DNA from: Chloroflexota bacterium
GTDB taxonomy: Bacteria; Chloroflexota; Dormibacteria; Aeolococcales; Aeolococcaceae
DNA length: 64,000 nt
Assembly (NCBI GenBank): GCA_005880985.1
Contig: VBIQ01000007.1
Span: 350,949-414,948, forward strand
Direction of reading: 5' to 3'
In this document: one piece after another, positions 17,001 through 25,251 of the stretch
How the letters are laid out: each line of letters starts with the position of its first letter
How positions within the stretch are numbered: the first letter of the stretch is position 1
Translations under genes and position numbers: made by a program
Notes under the pieces: generated by a model
What the model saw: only the letters and a program-made list of their open reading frames with translations
What the model was told of the DNA's origin: nothing
The model's database searches: none

Positions 17001-18197
17001 TTGGCCGAGCCGGGCATCGGACAGGGGCTGGCTGTCCTCATCTTCGCCATCGATCCCCCGCTGCCAAACGGCGCCGGCCTCAGCACGTGTTTCGCCGCCG
17101 CAGCCCAGATCTTCGGTCCGCGCCGGATCGAGGACATCGTGATGGGTCCGGGATCGACAACCGTCGTCATCGTCGACGGCAGTGCATCGGACGAGAGCGA
17201 GGTCACCCTCTCCGATCTTCACCTCGCCCTGGTCGCGGAACTGAACCGGCGCGGCTTCCCCGGTCGCACGGTGGAGGTGGCCACGCTCGGCTCGCCCCGC
17301 GCCACCACGGCCTACATGCGGGAGGCCATCGAGCACTGGATCGGACACCTCAGCGCCGAGACCACCGTCACCGCTCAACGTCGCTCCTACACGGCCGCGC
17401 TCTCCCGCATCCTCGACTCCTCTGCGGCGCGCACCCTGTTCCAGCCGATCGTCGACGTCCCGTCGGAGGTGGTGGTGGGATACGAGGCGCTGAGCAGAGG
17501 ACCGCTCGGTCATCACCTCGAGTCGGCAACGGCCCTCCTCGAGGCGGCGGTGATCGCGGGACTGGAGCGCGAGGTCCACGTCGAGCTGGCGCGACTGGCG
17601 CGCGAACGGGCTCGGGAGCGCTTCTCCGGACGTGATGTGCTGCTCTTCATCAACGCCGCCCCGACATCGCTCTGGACGCCCGCGGGCGGAGCGATCGAGC
17701 GATCGGCGCTGACCGGGCGGGGGCGCACCTGGCCGCTTCGCAAGACGGTGGTGGAGCTGACCGAGCGCAGCCCGATCCACAATCCCAGGGACTTCCTGAT
17801 CGCTCGCGGTCGCGCCCGGCGGCAGGGGGTGCAGTTCGCGCTCGACGACGCCGGGGCCGGCTACGCGGGCCTTGCCGCCGTCGCCATCGCGGCACCCGAG
17901 TTCATCAAGATCGACATGGAGCTGGTCCGCCGCTGCGACCGCGACCGGATGAAGCGGGCGGTGATCTCCGGACTGGTCCACCTGGCCCAGCTGGCGGGAG
18001 CGACGGTCGTCGCCGAAGGGGTGGAGACCACCGCCGAGCTCGACGTCGTGTCATCCCTCGGCGTTCGCCTGGTCCAGGGCTTCCTGTTCGCGCTGCCCAC
18101 CGAGTTCCCGCCGCTCACCCAACCGGTGACCAGCCAGAGGCACATCGAGCTGGTGGCCCACCCCTCGCCGCCGGGAGCCCTGATCATCGAGGACTGA
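17001..18197 (+). CDS. EAL-domain c-di-GMP phosphodiesterase
   Basis: A 398-residue cytoplasmic protein. The N-terminal ~120 residues are not recognised. The EAL domain then runs from about 140 with LFQPIVD, GYEALSR (the EAL motif), INAAPTSL, VVELTER, FALDDAGAGYAG, EFIKID, VVAEGVET and VQGFLF. All metal- and substrate-binding acids appear present, so hydrolysis of c-di-GMP to pGpG is expected. There is no GGDEF domain. The start is a TTG with GGAG six bases upstream. The gene closes the 14-18 kb signalling cluster. Confidence 0.88.
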   Translation: MAEPGIGQGLAVLIFAIDPPLPNGAGLSTCFAAAAQIFGPRRIEDIVMGPGSTTVVIVDGSASDESEVTLSDLHLALVAELNRRGFPGRTVEVATLGSPRATTAYMREAIEHWIGHLSAETTVTAQRRSYTAALSRILDSSAARTLFQPIVDVPSEVVVGYEALSRGPLGHHLESATALLEAAVIAGLEREVHVELARLARERARERFSGRDVLLFINAAPTSLWTPAGGAIERSALTGRGRTWPLRKTVVELTERSPIHNPRDFLIARGRARRQGVQFALDDAGAGYAGLAAVAIAAPEFIKIDMELVRRCDRDRMKRAVISGLVHLAQLAGATVVAEGVETTAELDVVSSLGVRLVQGFLFALPTEFPPLTQPVTSQRHIELVAHPSPPGALIIED

Positions 18198-18202
18198 CCT
18201 CC

Positions 18203-18227
18203 GCCTGGCGCGTCGCGGGCGCCAGGC
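18203..18227 (+). terminator. Hairpin after the EAL gene
   Basis: GCCTGGCGC-7-GCGCCAGGC, a perfect 9-bp stem just after the EAL stop codon. No U-tract, so it may be Rho-dependent or only stabilising. Confidence 0.45.
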
Positions 18228-18293
18228 GCCGCTGCCGGCGGCGGCGCACAATGGCTGATCAACTCGCGGCTTGCAGCACGGGGAGAGGGGCCG

Positions 18294-18866
18294 ATGTTCG
18301 AGATCGAGCAGTTCGTGGCCGACTGCCACACCGCACTCGGCGAGACCCAGCCCAGCCTCGCCCTCAAGGAACTGCTGGAACGGACCGTGGAGCGCGATCG
18401 CGACATTGTCGCGGCGGTCGGCGAGCCCGCCGGCGCCGATCTGACCGTGCTGCACGCGGCGGCAGACCTCACCGTGCTCAACGCGGTGTGGGCGCCGCGC
18501 ATGAACCTCTACCCCCACAACCACAACATGCTGGCCGTGATCGGCATCTATGGTGGCCAGGAGGACAACACCTTCTGGCGGCGCCAGGCTCCCGGACTGG
18601 TGGTCAATGGTGGAACCGAGCTGCACGTCCGTGATGCGGCCATCCTCGGCCCGAACGTGATCCACAGCGTCGCCAATCCGCGCCGGGCCTACACCGCCGC
18701 CATCCACGTGTACGCCGGCGACTACCTCCACGCAGAACGGAGCGAATGGGACCCGGAAACCCTCGAGGAGCGTCCCTTCGACTTCGAGAACGCCCGCCGG
18801 GTCTTCGCCGACGCCAACGCGGCGTGGCAGCGCGAGCAGGCGACCCTCGGCGCCGGCGGCCGCTAG
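18294..18866 (+). CDS. Cupin-fold metal-dependent protein (cysteine dioxygenase-like)
   Basis: A 190-residue double-stranded beta-helix protein related to COG5553 predicted metal enzymes. It has MNLYPHNHNMLAVIGIYGG with two metal-type His, FWRR, and the second cupin motif HSVANPRRAYTAAIHVY. The mononuclear iron site expected in cysteine-dioxygenase relatives is therefore plausible. Substrate unknown. A GGGGAGAGGGG ribosome site supports the ATG, and a CACAAT box lies about 45 bases upstream. Confidence 0.8.
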   Translation: MFEIEQFVADCHTALGETQPSLALKELLERTVERDRDIVAAVGEPAGADLTVLHAAADLTVLNAVWAPRMNLYPHNHNMLAVIGIYGGQEDNTFWRRQAPGLVVNGGTELHVRDAAILGPNVIHSVANPRRAYTAAIHVYAGDYLHAERSEWDPETLEERPFDFENARRVFADANAAWQREQATLGAGGR

Positions 18867-18896
18867 CGCTCTCCGGCTGCCTGGGTCCGCAGCGGC

Positions 18897-19556
18897 GTGG
18901 CAACGGCGGCGCGGACAGCGGTGTACCTCGAGGTCGGGGCCAAGCGCAGCTTCGCCTGCGCCATCGAGTGGCCGGGGTGGTCGCGCTCGGACCGCGGGCA
19001 GGAGGCCACGTTGCAGGCGCTGGCCGACTACGCACCGCGATATGCGCGGGTTGCGGCGCGGGCGGGGCTGACCATCACCCGGATCACCGCTGCCGATCTC
19101 CACGTCGTGGAGACGGTGGCCGGCACCGCCACCACCGACTTCGGTGCGCCCGACGCCATCGCCCGCGCCGACCGGCGGCGGCTCGACGCCGCCTCGGCGC
19201 GGCGGATGGTGGCCCTCCTCGACGCGGCGTGGCAGGAGCTGGACCGCGCGGTTGCTGCCGCGCCGCCGGGGTTGCGCAAGGGACCGCGCGGAGGCGGACG
19301 CGACCACGACGCCGTCGTCGGCCACGTCATCGACGCCGAGCGCGCCTACGCCCGGCGCATCGGGGTCCGCCTCAGCGCGGCAGAGTGGCGGGACGGTCAC
19401 GTCGGGCTGCTGCGCGCGCGCTGCCGGGAGGTTCTCAGCCGGCCGTCGGATGGATCGGCGCCTTTCGAACGCGGCTGGCCGCCCCGCTACCTCGCCCGCC
19501 GCACCGCCTGGCACGCCCTCGACCACGCCTGGGAGATCGACGACCGGGCGCGGTGA
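18897..19556 (+). CDS. DinB-like domain protein
   Basis: A 219-residue protein beginning with the conserved strand VYLEVGAKRSFACAIEWPGWSRSDRG, then a helical region. The C-terminal half has HDAVVGHVIDAERAYARRIG and RTAWHALDHAWEIDDRAR, which together supply the His residues of a DinB-type metal site. This composite family is common in Actinobacteria and has no known function. The GTG start is 30 bases after the cupin stop, so the two may form an operon. Confidence 0.7.
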   Translation: MATAARTAVYLEVGAKRSFACAIEWPGWSRSDRGQEATLQALADYAPRYARVAARAGLTITRITAADLHVVETVAGTATTDFGAPDAIARADRRRLDAASARRMVALLDAAWQELDRAVAAAPPGLRKGPRGGGRDHDAVVGHVIDAERAYARRIGVRLSAAEWRDGHVGLLRARCREVLSRPSDGSAPFERGWPPRYLARRTAWHALDHAWEIDDRAR

Positions 19557-19582
19557 GCCCGACTTGCTACATCTGGCGAAGC

Positions 19583-19622
19583 ATTCTAGAATCACCGGCT
19601 CACGTGACTAACTATTTGATCA
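19583..19622. promoter_or_regulatory. Cluster of three palindromes before the MarR gene
   Basis: ATTCTAGAAT (19583-19592), TCACGTGA (19600-19607) and TGATCA (19617-19622) lie within 40 bases in an AT-rich island just before the marR-type start at 19642. An overlapping TAACTAT could be a -10. Likely autoregulatory operator region for the MarR-exporter operon. Confidence 0.5.
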
Positions 19623-19641
19623 TCGAAGCAGATTCAGAGCG

Positions 19642-20124
19642 GTGAGCACCGCCCCCACCCGCCGCCGGCTCAGCCGCCAGGCCCTCGCCGACGCCTTCCT
19701 CGAGACCCTGCCTCCGCTGCGCCGGGCGATCGAGGCTCGCATCCCCGAGGACCTCCGCGAGGAGCTGGCGACGGTCACCTTTCATCAGCTCGAGGTGCTC
19801 CTCTGTCTCAGCGAGAAGGGCGGGCTCACCATGAACGACCTCGCCCGCGTCCAGGGGGTGAGCCTCAGCAGCTGCACCGCTCTCGCCGATCGATTGGTCC
19901 GCCACGGGCTGGTCGAGCGGCAGACCGATCCCGCGGACCGGCGGGTGGTGCGGCTGGTACCCACCGGGCGCGCCCTGAGCGTGGTCGAGCGATTCCGCGC
20001 GGCCAAGCGCAGCGGCGCCCTTGCCGCCCTGAGCGGTCTCGACGAGGAGGAGGTGACCACCCTGGTCGAGCTGATGCGCAAGATGGCCGCGGCGCAGAAC
20101 GACGACCCGCGGGGATGCGCGTGA
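19642..20124 (+). CDS. MarR-family transcriptional regulator
   Basis: A 160-residue winged-helix repressor. The HTH is LTMNDLARVQGVSLSSCTALADRLVRHGLVER, followed by the wing motif TDPADRRVVRLVPTGRAL. The GTG start at 19642 follows GATTCAGAGCG. It overlaps the start of the DHA2 exporter gene by four bases, the classic MarR-efflux arrangement, so it most likely represses its own operon and is relieved by a phenolic or lipophilic compound. The palindrome cluster upstream is its probable binding site. Confidence 0.9.
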   Translation: MSTAPTRRRLSRQALADAFLETLPPLRRAIEARIPEDLREELATVTFHQLEVLLCLSEKGGLTMNDLARVQGVSLSSCTALADRLVRHGLVERQTDPADRRVVRLVPTGRALSVVERFRAAKRSGALAALSGLDEEEVTTLVELMRKMAAAQNDDPRGCA

Positions 20125-21818
20125 CCAACACGGTTCACGACCAGGTCGCCTCCGAGAGCGCGGTGGTCACCCGCCCCGCGACCGATGCCGCCAGCACCGT
20201 GACCGCGGTCGCCACGCCCGCACCAGCCCGGCATGGCCGCTTCGACTACCGCTACCTCGCCATGGCGGTGGTGGTCGGCGGCTCCTTCATGACCATCCTC
20301 GACGCGACCATCGTCAACGTCGCCGTCGCCACGCTGCAGCGCTCGTTCAACGTCGCCAGCTACAACGACATCGCCTGGGTGGTCACCGCGTACATGCTGG
20401 CCCAGGGAGCGGTGATCCCGCTGGCGGGATGGGTGACCGACCGTTTTGGCACGAAGCGGGTCTATCTCATCACCCTGGTTCTCTTCACCGTCGCCTCGGC
20501 CCTCTGCGGGGCGGCGTGGAACCTTCCCTCGCTGATCATCTTCCGCATCCTTCAGGGCGTTGGCGGCGGGATGCTCATGCCCATCGGCCTGACCATCCTC
20601 CTGGGGGCCTTCGGCCCCGCCCAGATGGGGCGGGTGATGGGGCTCTTCGGTGTCCCCACCCTGATCGCGCCGGCGATCGGGCCGGTCCTCGGCGGATGGC
20701 TGGTCCAGGACTTCAGCTGGCGGCTGATCTTCCTGGTCAACGTCCCCGTCGGCGCCGTATCGCTGGTCGCGGCGGCTGTATTCCTCCGCGAGACCGCGCA
20801 CTCGCGGCGTCTCCGGCTCGATGTCATCGGCCTGTTGACCGGCATTCCCGCGGTGCTGGCGTTGATGTACGGCGTCGACCGAAGCACCATCTCGGGCTGG
20901 GGCTCGCCGCTGGTGATCTTCATGCTGACCTCGAGCGCTCTGCTCTTCACCGTCTTCGTGATCCGGCAGCTGGGTGCCCGCGAACCGCTGCTGCACATCC
21001 GCCTCTTCAAGGACACCACCTTCACCATGTCGACGGTGCTGAGCCTGGTGGTGGTCACGGGAATGTTCGGGGTCATCTATCTCCTGCCCCTCTACCTCCA
21101 GCAGATCCGCGGCTACGACGCCCTCACCACCGGGTTGCTGCTCATGCCCCAGGCGTTGACCGCCGCGGTCCTGATGCCCCTGAGCGGCTCGCTGGCCGAC
21201 CGCATCGGCCCGCGGTACGTGGTGATGTTCGGGCTGGTGGTGCTCGCCGTCAGCAGCTTCATGCTGGCGCAGGTCCAGCCCGACACCTCGACCGCCTACC
21301 TCGCTTTCGTCATGTCGCTGCGCGGTGTCTCCATGGGCTTCGCCATGATGCCGGCGATGGCGGCCGGCCTGGCGCGCATCCCGAGATCATCGGCATCACG
21401 GGCATCGAGCATCACCAACACCGTGCAGCGCGCCGGGGCCTCGGTGGCGGTGGCGGTGCTGGTGACCATCCTCGCCGCCCAGACCGGCACCGCTGCGCGC
21501 CAGGCGAGCTGCGACCCGTCGCCGGCCGTCCTCGCCGCCGCCGCCCAGGCGCACCTGCCCGCCTCGCGGGACGGGCTGTGCGCCGCCCTCGCCCAGCGCA
21601 CCGCGAGCTTCTCCCGCGACCAGCAGGGCAGCCAGCTGCCCGCCGCCGATCCTCAGCTTGCCGCCTTCATCAAGCAGTTTCGCGACGACGCGGTGAGCAT
21701 CAGCTTCGACCGCACCTTCGTGCTCGCGGGACTGGTGGCGATCGCCGGCCTGGTTCCCGCCTGGTTCCTCCGCCGGCCTGAGCGCAGCGCCGATGTGACC
21801 GCGCCGGGCGGCGGCTAG
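20121..21818 (+). CDS. DHA2-family (EmrB/QacA) MFS multidrug exporter
   Basis: A 565-residue, 14-helix drug:proton antiporter. It has the helix-1 motif LDATIVNVAVATLQ, motif A (GWVTDRFGTKRVYL) and the long extracytoplasmic loop between the last two helices (containing Cys, SCDPSP and DGLCAALAQ), typical of EmrB. The GTG at 20121 overlaps the MarR stop as GTGA and has GGGGAT upstream; an in-frame ATG at 20115 is less well spaced. No EmrA-type membrane fusion gene is next to it, consistent with a single-membrane cell. Confidence 0.92.
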   Translation: MTNTVHDQVASESAVVTRPATDAASTVTAVATPAPARHGRFDYRYLAMAVVVGGSFMTILDATIVNVAVATLQRSFNVASYNDIAWVVTAYMLAQGAVIPLAGWVTDRFGTKRVYLITLVLFTVASALCGAAWNLPSLIIFRILQGVGGGMLMPIGLTILLGAFGPAQMGRVMGLFGVPTLIAPAIGPVLGGWLVQDFSWRLIFLVNVPVGAVSLVAAAVFLRETAHSRRLRLDVIGLLTGIPAVLALMYGVDRSTISGWGSPLVIFMLTSSALLFTVFVIRQLGAREPLLHIRLFKDTTFTMSTVLSLVVVTGMFGVIYLLPLYLQQIRGYDALTTGLLLMPQALTAAVLMPLSGSLADRIGPRYVVMFGLVVLAVSSFMLAQVQPDTSTAYLAFVMSLRGVSMGFAMMPAMAAGLARIPRSSASRASSITNTVQRAGASVAVAVLVTILAAQTGTAARQASCDPSPAVLAAAAQAHLPASRDGLCAALAQRTASFSRDQQGSQLPAADPQLAAFIKQFRDDAVSISFDRTFVLAGLVAIAGLVPAWFLRRPERSADVTAPGGG

Positions 21819-21870
21819 CGCCCTCCCGGTCTCGGCCCGGCGCGCGCGCCAGACCCTCGCTTCTGCGGTC

Positions 21871-21876
21871 CATGAT
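21871..21876 (+). promoter_or_regulatory. Candidate -10 box of leaderless transcript
   Basis: CATGAT six bases before the GTG at 21883, no ribosome-binding site. Same geometry as other leaderless candidates in this window. Confidence 0.4.
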
Positions 21877-21882
21877 GCGCGG

Positions 21883-23472
21883 GTGACCGTCGAGGTCCCT
21901 GTCGCGCGGCAGCGCAGGGCACCCGATCCCCCCGTCGCGCCGGCTCTGGTCCCTCGCGCGCATCCTCGTCTGCTCGCCGTCGTCGTCGCCGCCGGCGGCG
22001 CCGGTTCGCTGGCCACCGAGATCTGCGCCTCGCGACTGCTCGCGCCTTTCTTCGGCAGCTCGACGGTGGTGTGGGCCAACGTGATCGGCCTGATCCTGAT
22101 CTATCTCTCTGTCGGCTACTGGTTGGGTGGTCGCTACGCCGACCGGCACGCCACCGCGCCGGCGCTCGGCCGCATCCTCGTCGTCGCCGCCGGGTGGATG
22201 GCGGTCCTCCCGTTCATCGCGCATCCGGTGCTGCGGCTTGCGCTGCAGGGATTCAACGCCGTCCAGGTGGGAATCGTGGTCGGGTCGTTCTTCTCGACCC
22301 TCGCCCTGTTCAGCGTCCCGGTCACGCTACTGGGCATGGTGTCGCCCTTCGCGCTGCGACTCGCCATCACCGACGTCCGCCTCGCCGGATCGGTGAGCGG
22401 ACGTCTCAGCTCGCTCGCCACCATGGGCGCGATCGCCGGTACCTTCATCCCCGCACTGATCACCATCCCGGCGGTCGGCACGCAGCGAACCATGCTCGGC
22501 GCTGCCCTGCTCGTCGCGCTGGCCGCCATGCCGCTGCTCGGGCGGCGCTGGCTGCTGGTTCCGCTGGGGATCGCAGCCCTGATTCCCGTTCCCACCGGGC
22601 CGATCAAGCCGCTGGCGGGCACCGTGCAGGAGATCGAGACGCCGTATCAGTACGCCGCCGTGGTCGACCTCAGCGATCGCCGGGTGCTGCGCATCGACGA
22701 GGGTGTCGTCGACCAGTCGATCTACCGGCCCAACACCGTGCTCACCGGCGGCGAATGGGACATGCCCCTGGTGGTGCCACCGCTGATGGACCGGCCACTT
22801 CGGCGGGTGCTGGTGATCGGAAACGCCACCGGCACCACGGCCCGCGCGCTGGCGGCGATCTATCCGGGCGTCCGCATCGACGGGGTGGAGCTGGACTCCC
22901 GCCTCAGCGACCTGGGGCGGCGGTACTTCGGCATGAGCGACGTCCCAGGCCTCGCCGTGCGCACCGCGGACGGCCGCGTGTTCCTGGCGACCACCGGCGA
23001 CCGCTACGACCTGATCGTGGTCGACGCCTACCGCGCCGCCTACATCCCCTTCTATCTGGTCACCAGAGAGTTCTTCCAGCTCACTCGTGACCACCTGGCG
23101 CCGGGGGGAGCGGTGGCGTTGAACGTGGCCCGCGTCCCCGGGGACAACCGCCTGCCGCAAGCGGTCGCCGGCACCCTCGCGACCGACTTTCCCTCGACCT
23201 ACGTGTGGCCCGCGCTGCGCTTCAACGAGCTTGTCGTCGCCTTCGACCACCACCTCGATCGCGACACCCTGATGGCGCGGCTGGGCGGACTGCCCGGTCG
23301 CATAGGCTCGCTTCGCGCCCCGGTGCAGGCCGGCATCACCCGGGTGCAGCCAGCCGCCGACCCGATGACCGACGACCGGGCTCCGGTGGAATGGCTCACC
23401 GACCGCGCGGTGCTCGACTACATCGCGCTGGGCGGCCGTTTCGACGAGAAGCTGCTTCCCACCGCGCCGTAG
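21883..23472 (+). CDS. Fused membrane / spermidine-synthase-like protein
   Basis: A 529-residue protein. The N-terminal half has about seven membrane helices with the family motif ATEICASRLLAPFFGSS near residue 45. The C-terminal half is a spermidine synthase-type Rossmann domain: RRVLVIGNATGTTARALAA, GVELDSRLSDL, and the substrate-loop DLIVVDAY. Such fusions are widespread in Actinobacteria and Chloroflexi; a polyamine role is presumed but not proven. The synthase gatekeeper residues cannot be fully verified by eye. Confidence 0.85.
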   Translation: MTVEVPVARQRRAPDPPVAPALVPRAHPRLLAVVVAAGGAGSLATEICASRLLAPFFGSSTVVWANVIGLILIYLSVGYWLGGRYADRHATAPALGRILVVAAGWMAVLPFIAHPVLRLALQGFNAVQVGIVVGSFFSTLALFSVPVTLLGMVSPFALRLAITDVRLAGSVSGRLSSLATMGAIAGTFIPALITIPAVGTQRTMLGAALLVALAAMPLLGRRWLLVPLGIAALIPVPTGPIKPLAGTVQEIETPYQYAAVVDLSDRRVLRIDEGVVDQSIYRPNTVLTGGEWDMPLVVPPLMDRPLRRVLVIGNATGTTARALAAIYPGVRIDGVELDSRLSDLGRRYFGMSDVPGLAVRTADGRVFLATTGDRYDLIVVDAYRAAYIPFYLVTREFFQLTRDHLAPGGAVALNVARVPGDNRLPQAVAGTLATDFPSTYVWPALRFNELVVAFDHHLDRDTLMARLGGLPGRIGSLRAPVQAGITRVQPAADPMTDDRAPVEWLTDRAVLDYIALGGRFDEKLLPTAP

Positions 23473-23673
23473 GGCTTTTCGGCCGTCGCGCCATCCATCT
23501 GGTCTCGGCGCGCGATTACTGCTCGATGGCGGTCGCGGTGCGAGAGGCGCGGCGCGCATGGTGGCTCGGCCTGCGCCGGCACCAGGCGGGTGGCGCCGAC
23601 ATGGAGGCCGCGGCGCGCCGGCTGCGCAGCCGCCTCCGCGTTTCACGCCTGATGCTTCAGCCCTCGGCCGCGC

Positions 23674-23823
23674 TCATCGGGCCTCCCGGCGGATCGCCGG
23701 CGAGAGGATCGGCGGCGGGGTCACCTCCAAGGGCGGTGGATCACCGCCGCTGGTCGGCCGTCCGTCACGCGGCTCGGCCCACCGATCGATCAGCCGGCGG
23801 AGCAACCTCTCCTTGGCTTCCAC
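23674..23823 (-). CDS. Possible 49-residue small protein
   Basis: A GTG at 23823 preceded by an excellent GAGGAGGG opens a frame starting MEAKERLLRRLIDRW and ending PAIRREAR. The first 15 residues would be an amphipathic basic helix and the rest Pro-rich. It is divergent from the CGNR regulator. No homology known to me. The remaining sequence back to 23473 has only a weak plus-strand frame from 23526 and no clear gene. Confidence 0.45.
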   Translation of the reverse strand: MEAKERLLRRLIDRWAEPRDGRPTSGGDPPPLEVTPPPILSPAIRREAR

Positions 23824-23844
23824 GGCTTCCCTCCTCGACACCAC

Positions 23845-23857
23845 CTAACTTGTTTAG
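23845..23857. promoter_or_regulatory. Near-palindrome between small ORF and CGNR gene
   Basis: CTAACTTGTTTAG, an imperfect 13-bp inverted repeat in the only AT-rich part of the divergent intergenic region. Could be an operator for the CGNR regulator. Confidence 0.35.
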
Positions 23858-23919
23858 CAGGTGACGATCGTATCGCTCGTTGGCGTAACCTGTCAAGCTG
23901 CTTCATCGGTGATTCGGGG

Positions 23920-23925
23920 TATGCT
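23920..23925 (+). promoter_or_regulatory. Candidate -10 box of leaderless CGNR transcript
   Basis: TATGCT followed by six bases and the ATG at 23932, with no ribosome-binding site. Identical hexamer and spacing occur before the cyclase gene at 25252. Confidence 0.5.
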
Positions 23926-23931
23926 GGCGAC

Positions 23932-24495
23932 ATGGAGCAGCCTGCCGACCGCGTCCCCGCCCCCGGCCGGCTGGCGCTGGTGCAGGAGTTCGTCAACAGC
24001 GCGGACCTCGAGGAGGGCACCGACCAGCTCGCCGACGTGGCGACGGCGGCCGGCTGGTTGCGCCGGCACCACCCCGATGCCCGGCACCGGCTGGACGAGG
24101 ATCAGCGCCGCCGCCTGATCGACGTCCGCGAGTCGCTACGCTCGGTGCTGCAGGTCCACAACGGAGAAGCCGTCGATCAACCGGCGAGCGCCCGGCTCGA
24201 CGGCCTGCTCGCCGGCGTTCGTCTCCGACCGGCGGTGACCGCCGGCGGTGGCGCGCTGGTTCCCGTCGGGGACGGCGTCGACGGCTTCCTGGCGGTGCTG
24301 ACCTCGGCGATCGTCGAGGCGACCATCGCCGGCACCTGGGAGCGGCTCAAGGTGTGCCGCGACGACGAGTGCCGATGGGCGTTCTACGACCACTCCAAGA
24401 ACGCGCGCGGTGCCTGGTGCACCATGCGGGTGTGCGGCAACCGGGCCAAGGCCCGTGCCTACCGGGACCGGCAGCGCGCAACCGCACGTCGATGA
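23932..24495 (+). CDS. CGNR zinc-finger / ABATE-domain regulator
   Basis: A 187-residue protein. The N-terminal ABATE (stress-induced) domain is followed by a C-terminal CGNR zinc finger: VCRDDECRWAFYD, then WCTMRVCGNRAKARAYR, giving four Cys ligands and the name-giving CGNR. These proteins are putative DNA-binding regulators common in Actinobacteria. A leaderless start is likely because TATGCT lies six bases upstream of the ATG. Confidence 0.9.
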   Translation: MEQPADRVPAPGRLALVQEFVNSADLEEGTDQLADVATAAGWLRRHHPDARHRLDEDQRRRLIDVRESLRSVLQVHNGEAVDQPASARLDGLLAGVRLRPAVTAGGGALVPVGDGVDGFLAVLTSAIVEATIAGTWERLKVCRDDECRWAFYDHSKNARGAWCTMRVCGNRAKARAYRDRQRATARR

Positions 24496-24522
24496 GCGGT
24501 CGGTGCAGGGTTCGGCTCCGCC

Positions 24523-25161
24523 TCACCGCGTCGCGCCGGGGTGACGCGCGCCGGGTGGGCGCACCATCGTCCAGAACGGCGGCAGCCGCGCGTCGTCGAT
24601 CGCCTCGCGATCTTCGAAACCGAGGGCGCGGTAGTAGGGCGGGTTCGCCGGGTTGAAGGTCTCGAGGTAGATCGGCACGCCGTCGTTGTCGGCCGCTGCG
24701 ACCCTGGCCGTCAGCAGCAGGCGCCCCAGGCCCCGACGCTGCAGGCCGGGCTCGACGCCGAGGGTGACCAGGTACCAGTGCGGCTCCTGCAGGTGGGCGC
24801 GGTCGACCCGCTTCAGCCAGGGAAGACGTCGCGCCGCCGACCATCCCATTCGCGGCATCACCCGCGACATGATCTGCAGGCTCGGCAGCAGCGGGAACGG
24901 ATAGCGACCGGGCAGCGCCCACAAGGCGGCGGCCACAGCTGCTCCCCGCTCGTCGACGGCGACGTCCACACGACCCTGCAGCGAGGTCAACCGCACCTCC
25001 CCCCCGATGAAGGCGCGCACGCCGCGCAAGCGCCTGTCCGTGTCCGGCCAGAACCATCGGTAGAGCGGGTCGTCGACGAAGGCGCGGGCGAGCACCGCGA
25101 CAACCTCCTCGTGCCCGCGCGCGTTGTACGACGTGATCTCTGCCGTTGCCGATTCGGTCAT
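24523..25161 (-). CDS. GNAT-family N-acetyltransferase
   Basis: A 212-residue acetyltransferase. The acetyl-CoA motif is LVTLGVEPGLQRRGLGRLLL near residue 130, and the C-terminal motif B region is IYLETFNPANPPYYRALGFE. The N-terminal AFVDDPLYRWFWPD resembles actinobacterial GNATs of unknown substrate. ATG 25161 begins the conserved domain. The gene ends 27 bases from the CGNR stop, tail-to-tail. Confidence 0.88.
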   Translation of the reverse strand: MTESATAEITSYNARGHEEVVAVLARAFVDDPLYRWFWPDTDRRLRGVRAFIGGEVRLTSLQGRVDVAVDERGAAVAAALWALPGRYPFPLLPSLQIMSRVMPRMGWSAARRLPWLKRVDRAHLQEPHWYLVTLGVEPGLQRRGLGRLLLTARVAAADNDGVPIYLETFNPANPPYYRALGFEDREAIDDARLPPFWTMVRPPGARHPGATR

Positions 25162-25239
25162 GGCCGAGACGGTAGCGACTCCACCACACACACGGCGCGC
25201 CGATCGGCCGCGGTCGACCGCCAGGTCCGGTGCCCTCCG

Positions 25240-25245
25240 TATGCT
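25240..25245 (+). promoter_or_regulatory. Candidate -10 box of leaderless cyclase transcript
   Basis: TATGCT, six bases, then GTG 25252. No Shine-Dalgarno sequence. Confidence 0.5.
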
Positions 25246-25251
25246 GCCCTG

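Noticed and set aside
20121..21818. Three DHA2 exporters as a recent duplication
   Set aside because: The exporters at 20121, 44888 and 49550 differ in loops and context and seem to be separate family members.
23526..23864. Plus-strand 112-residue frame
   Set aside because: Early part looks faintly coding (ARRAWWLGLRRHQAGG) but the frame runs through the divergent promoter and the better-supported minus-strand small ORF.
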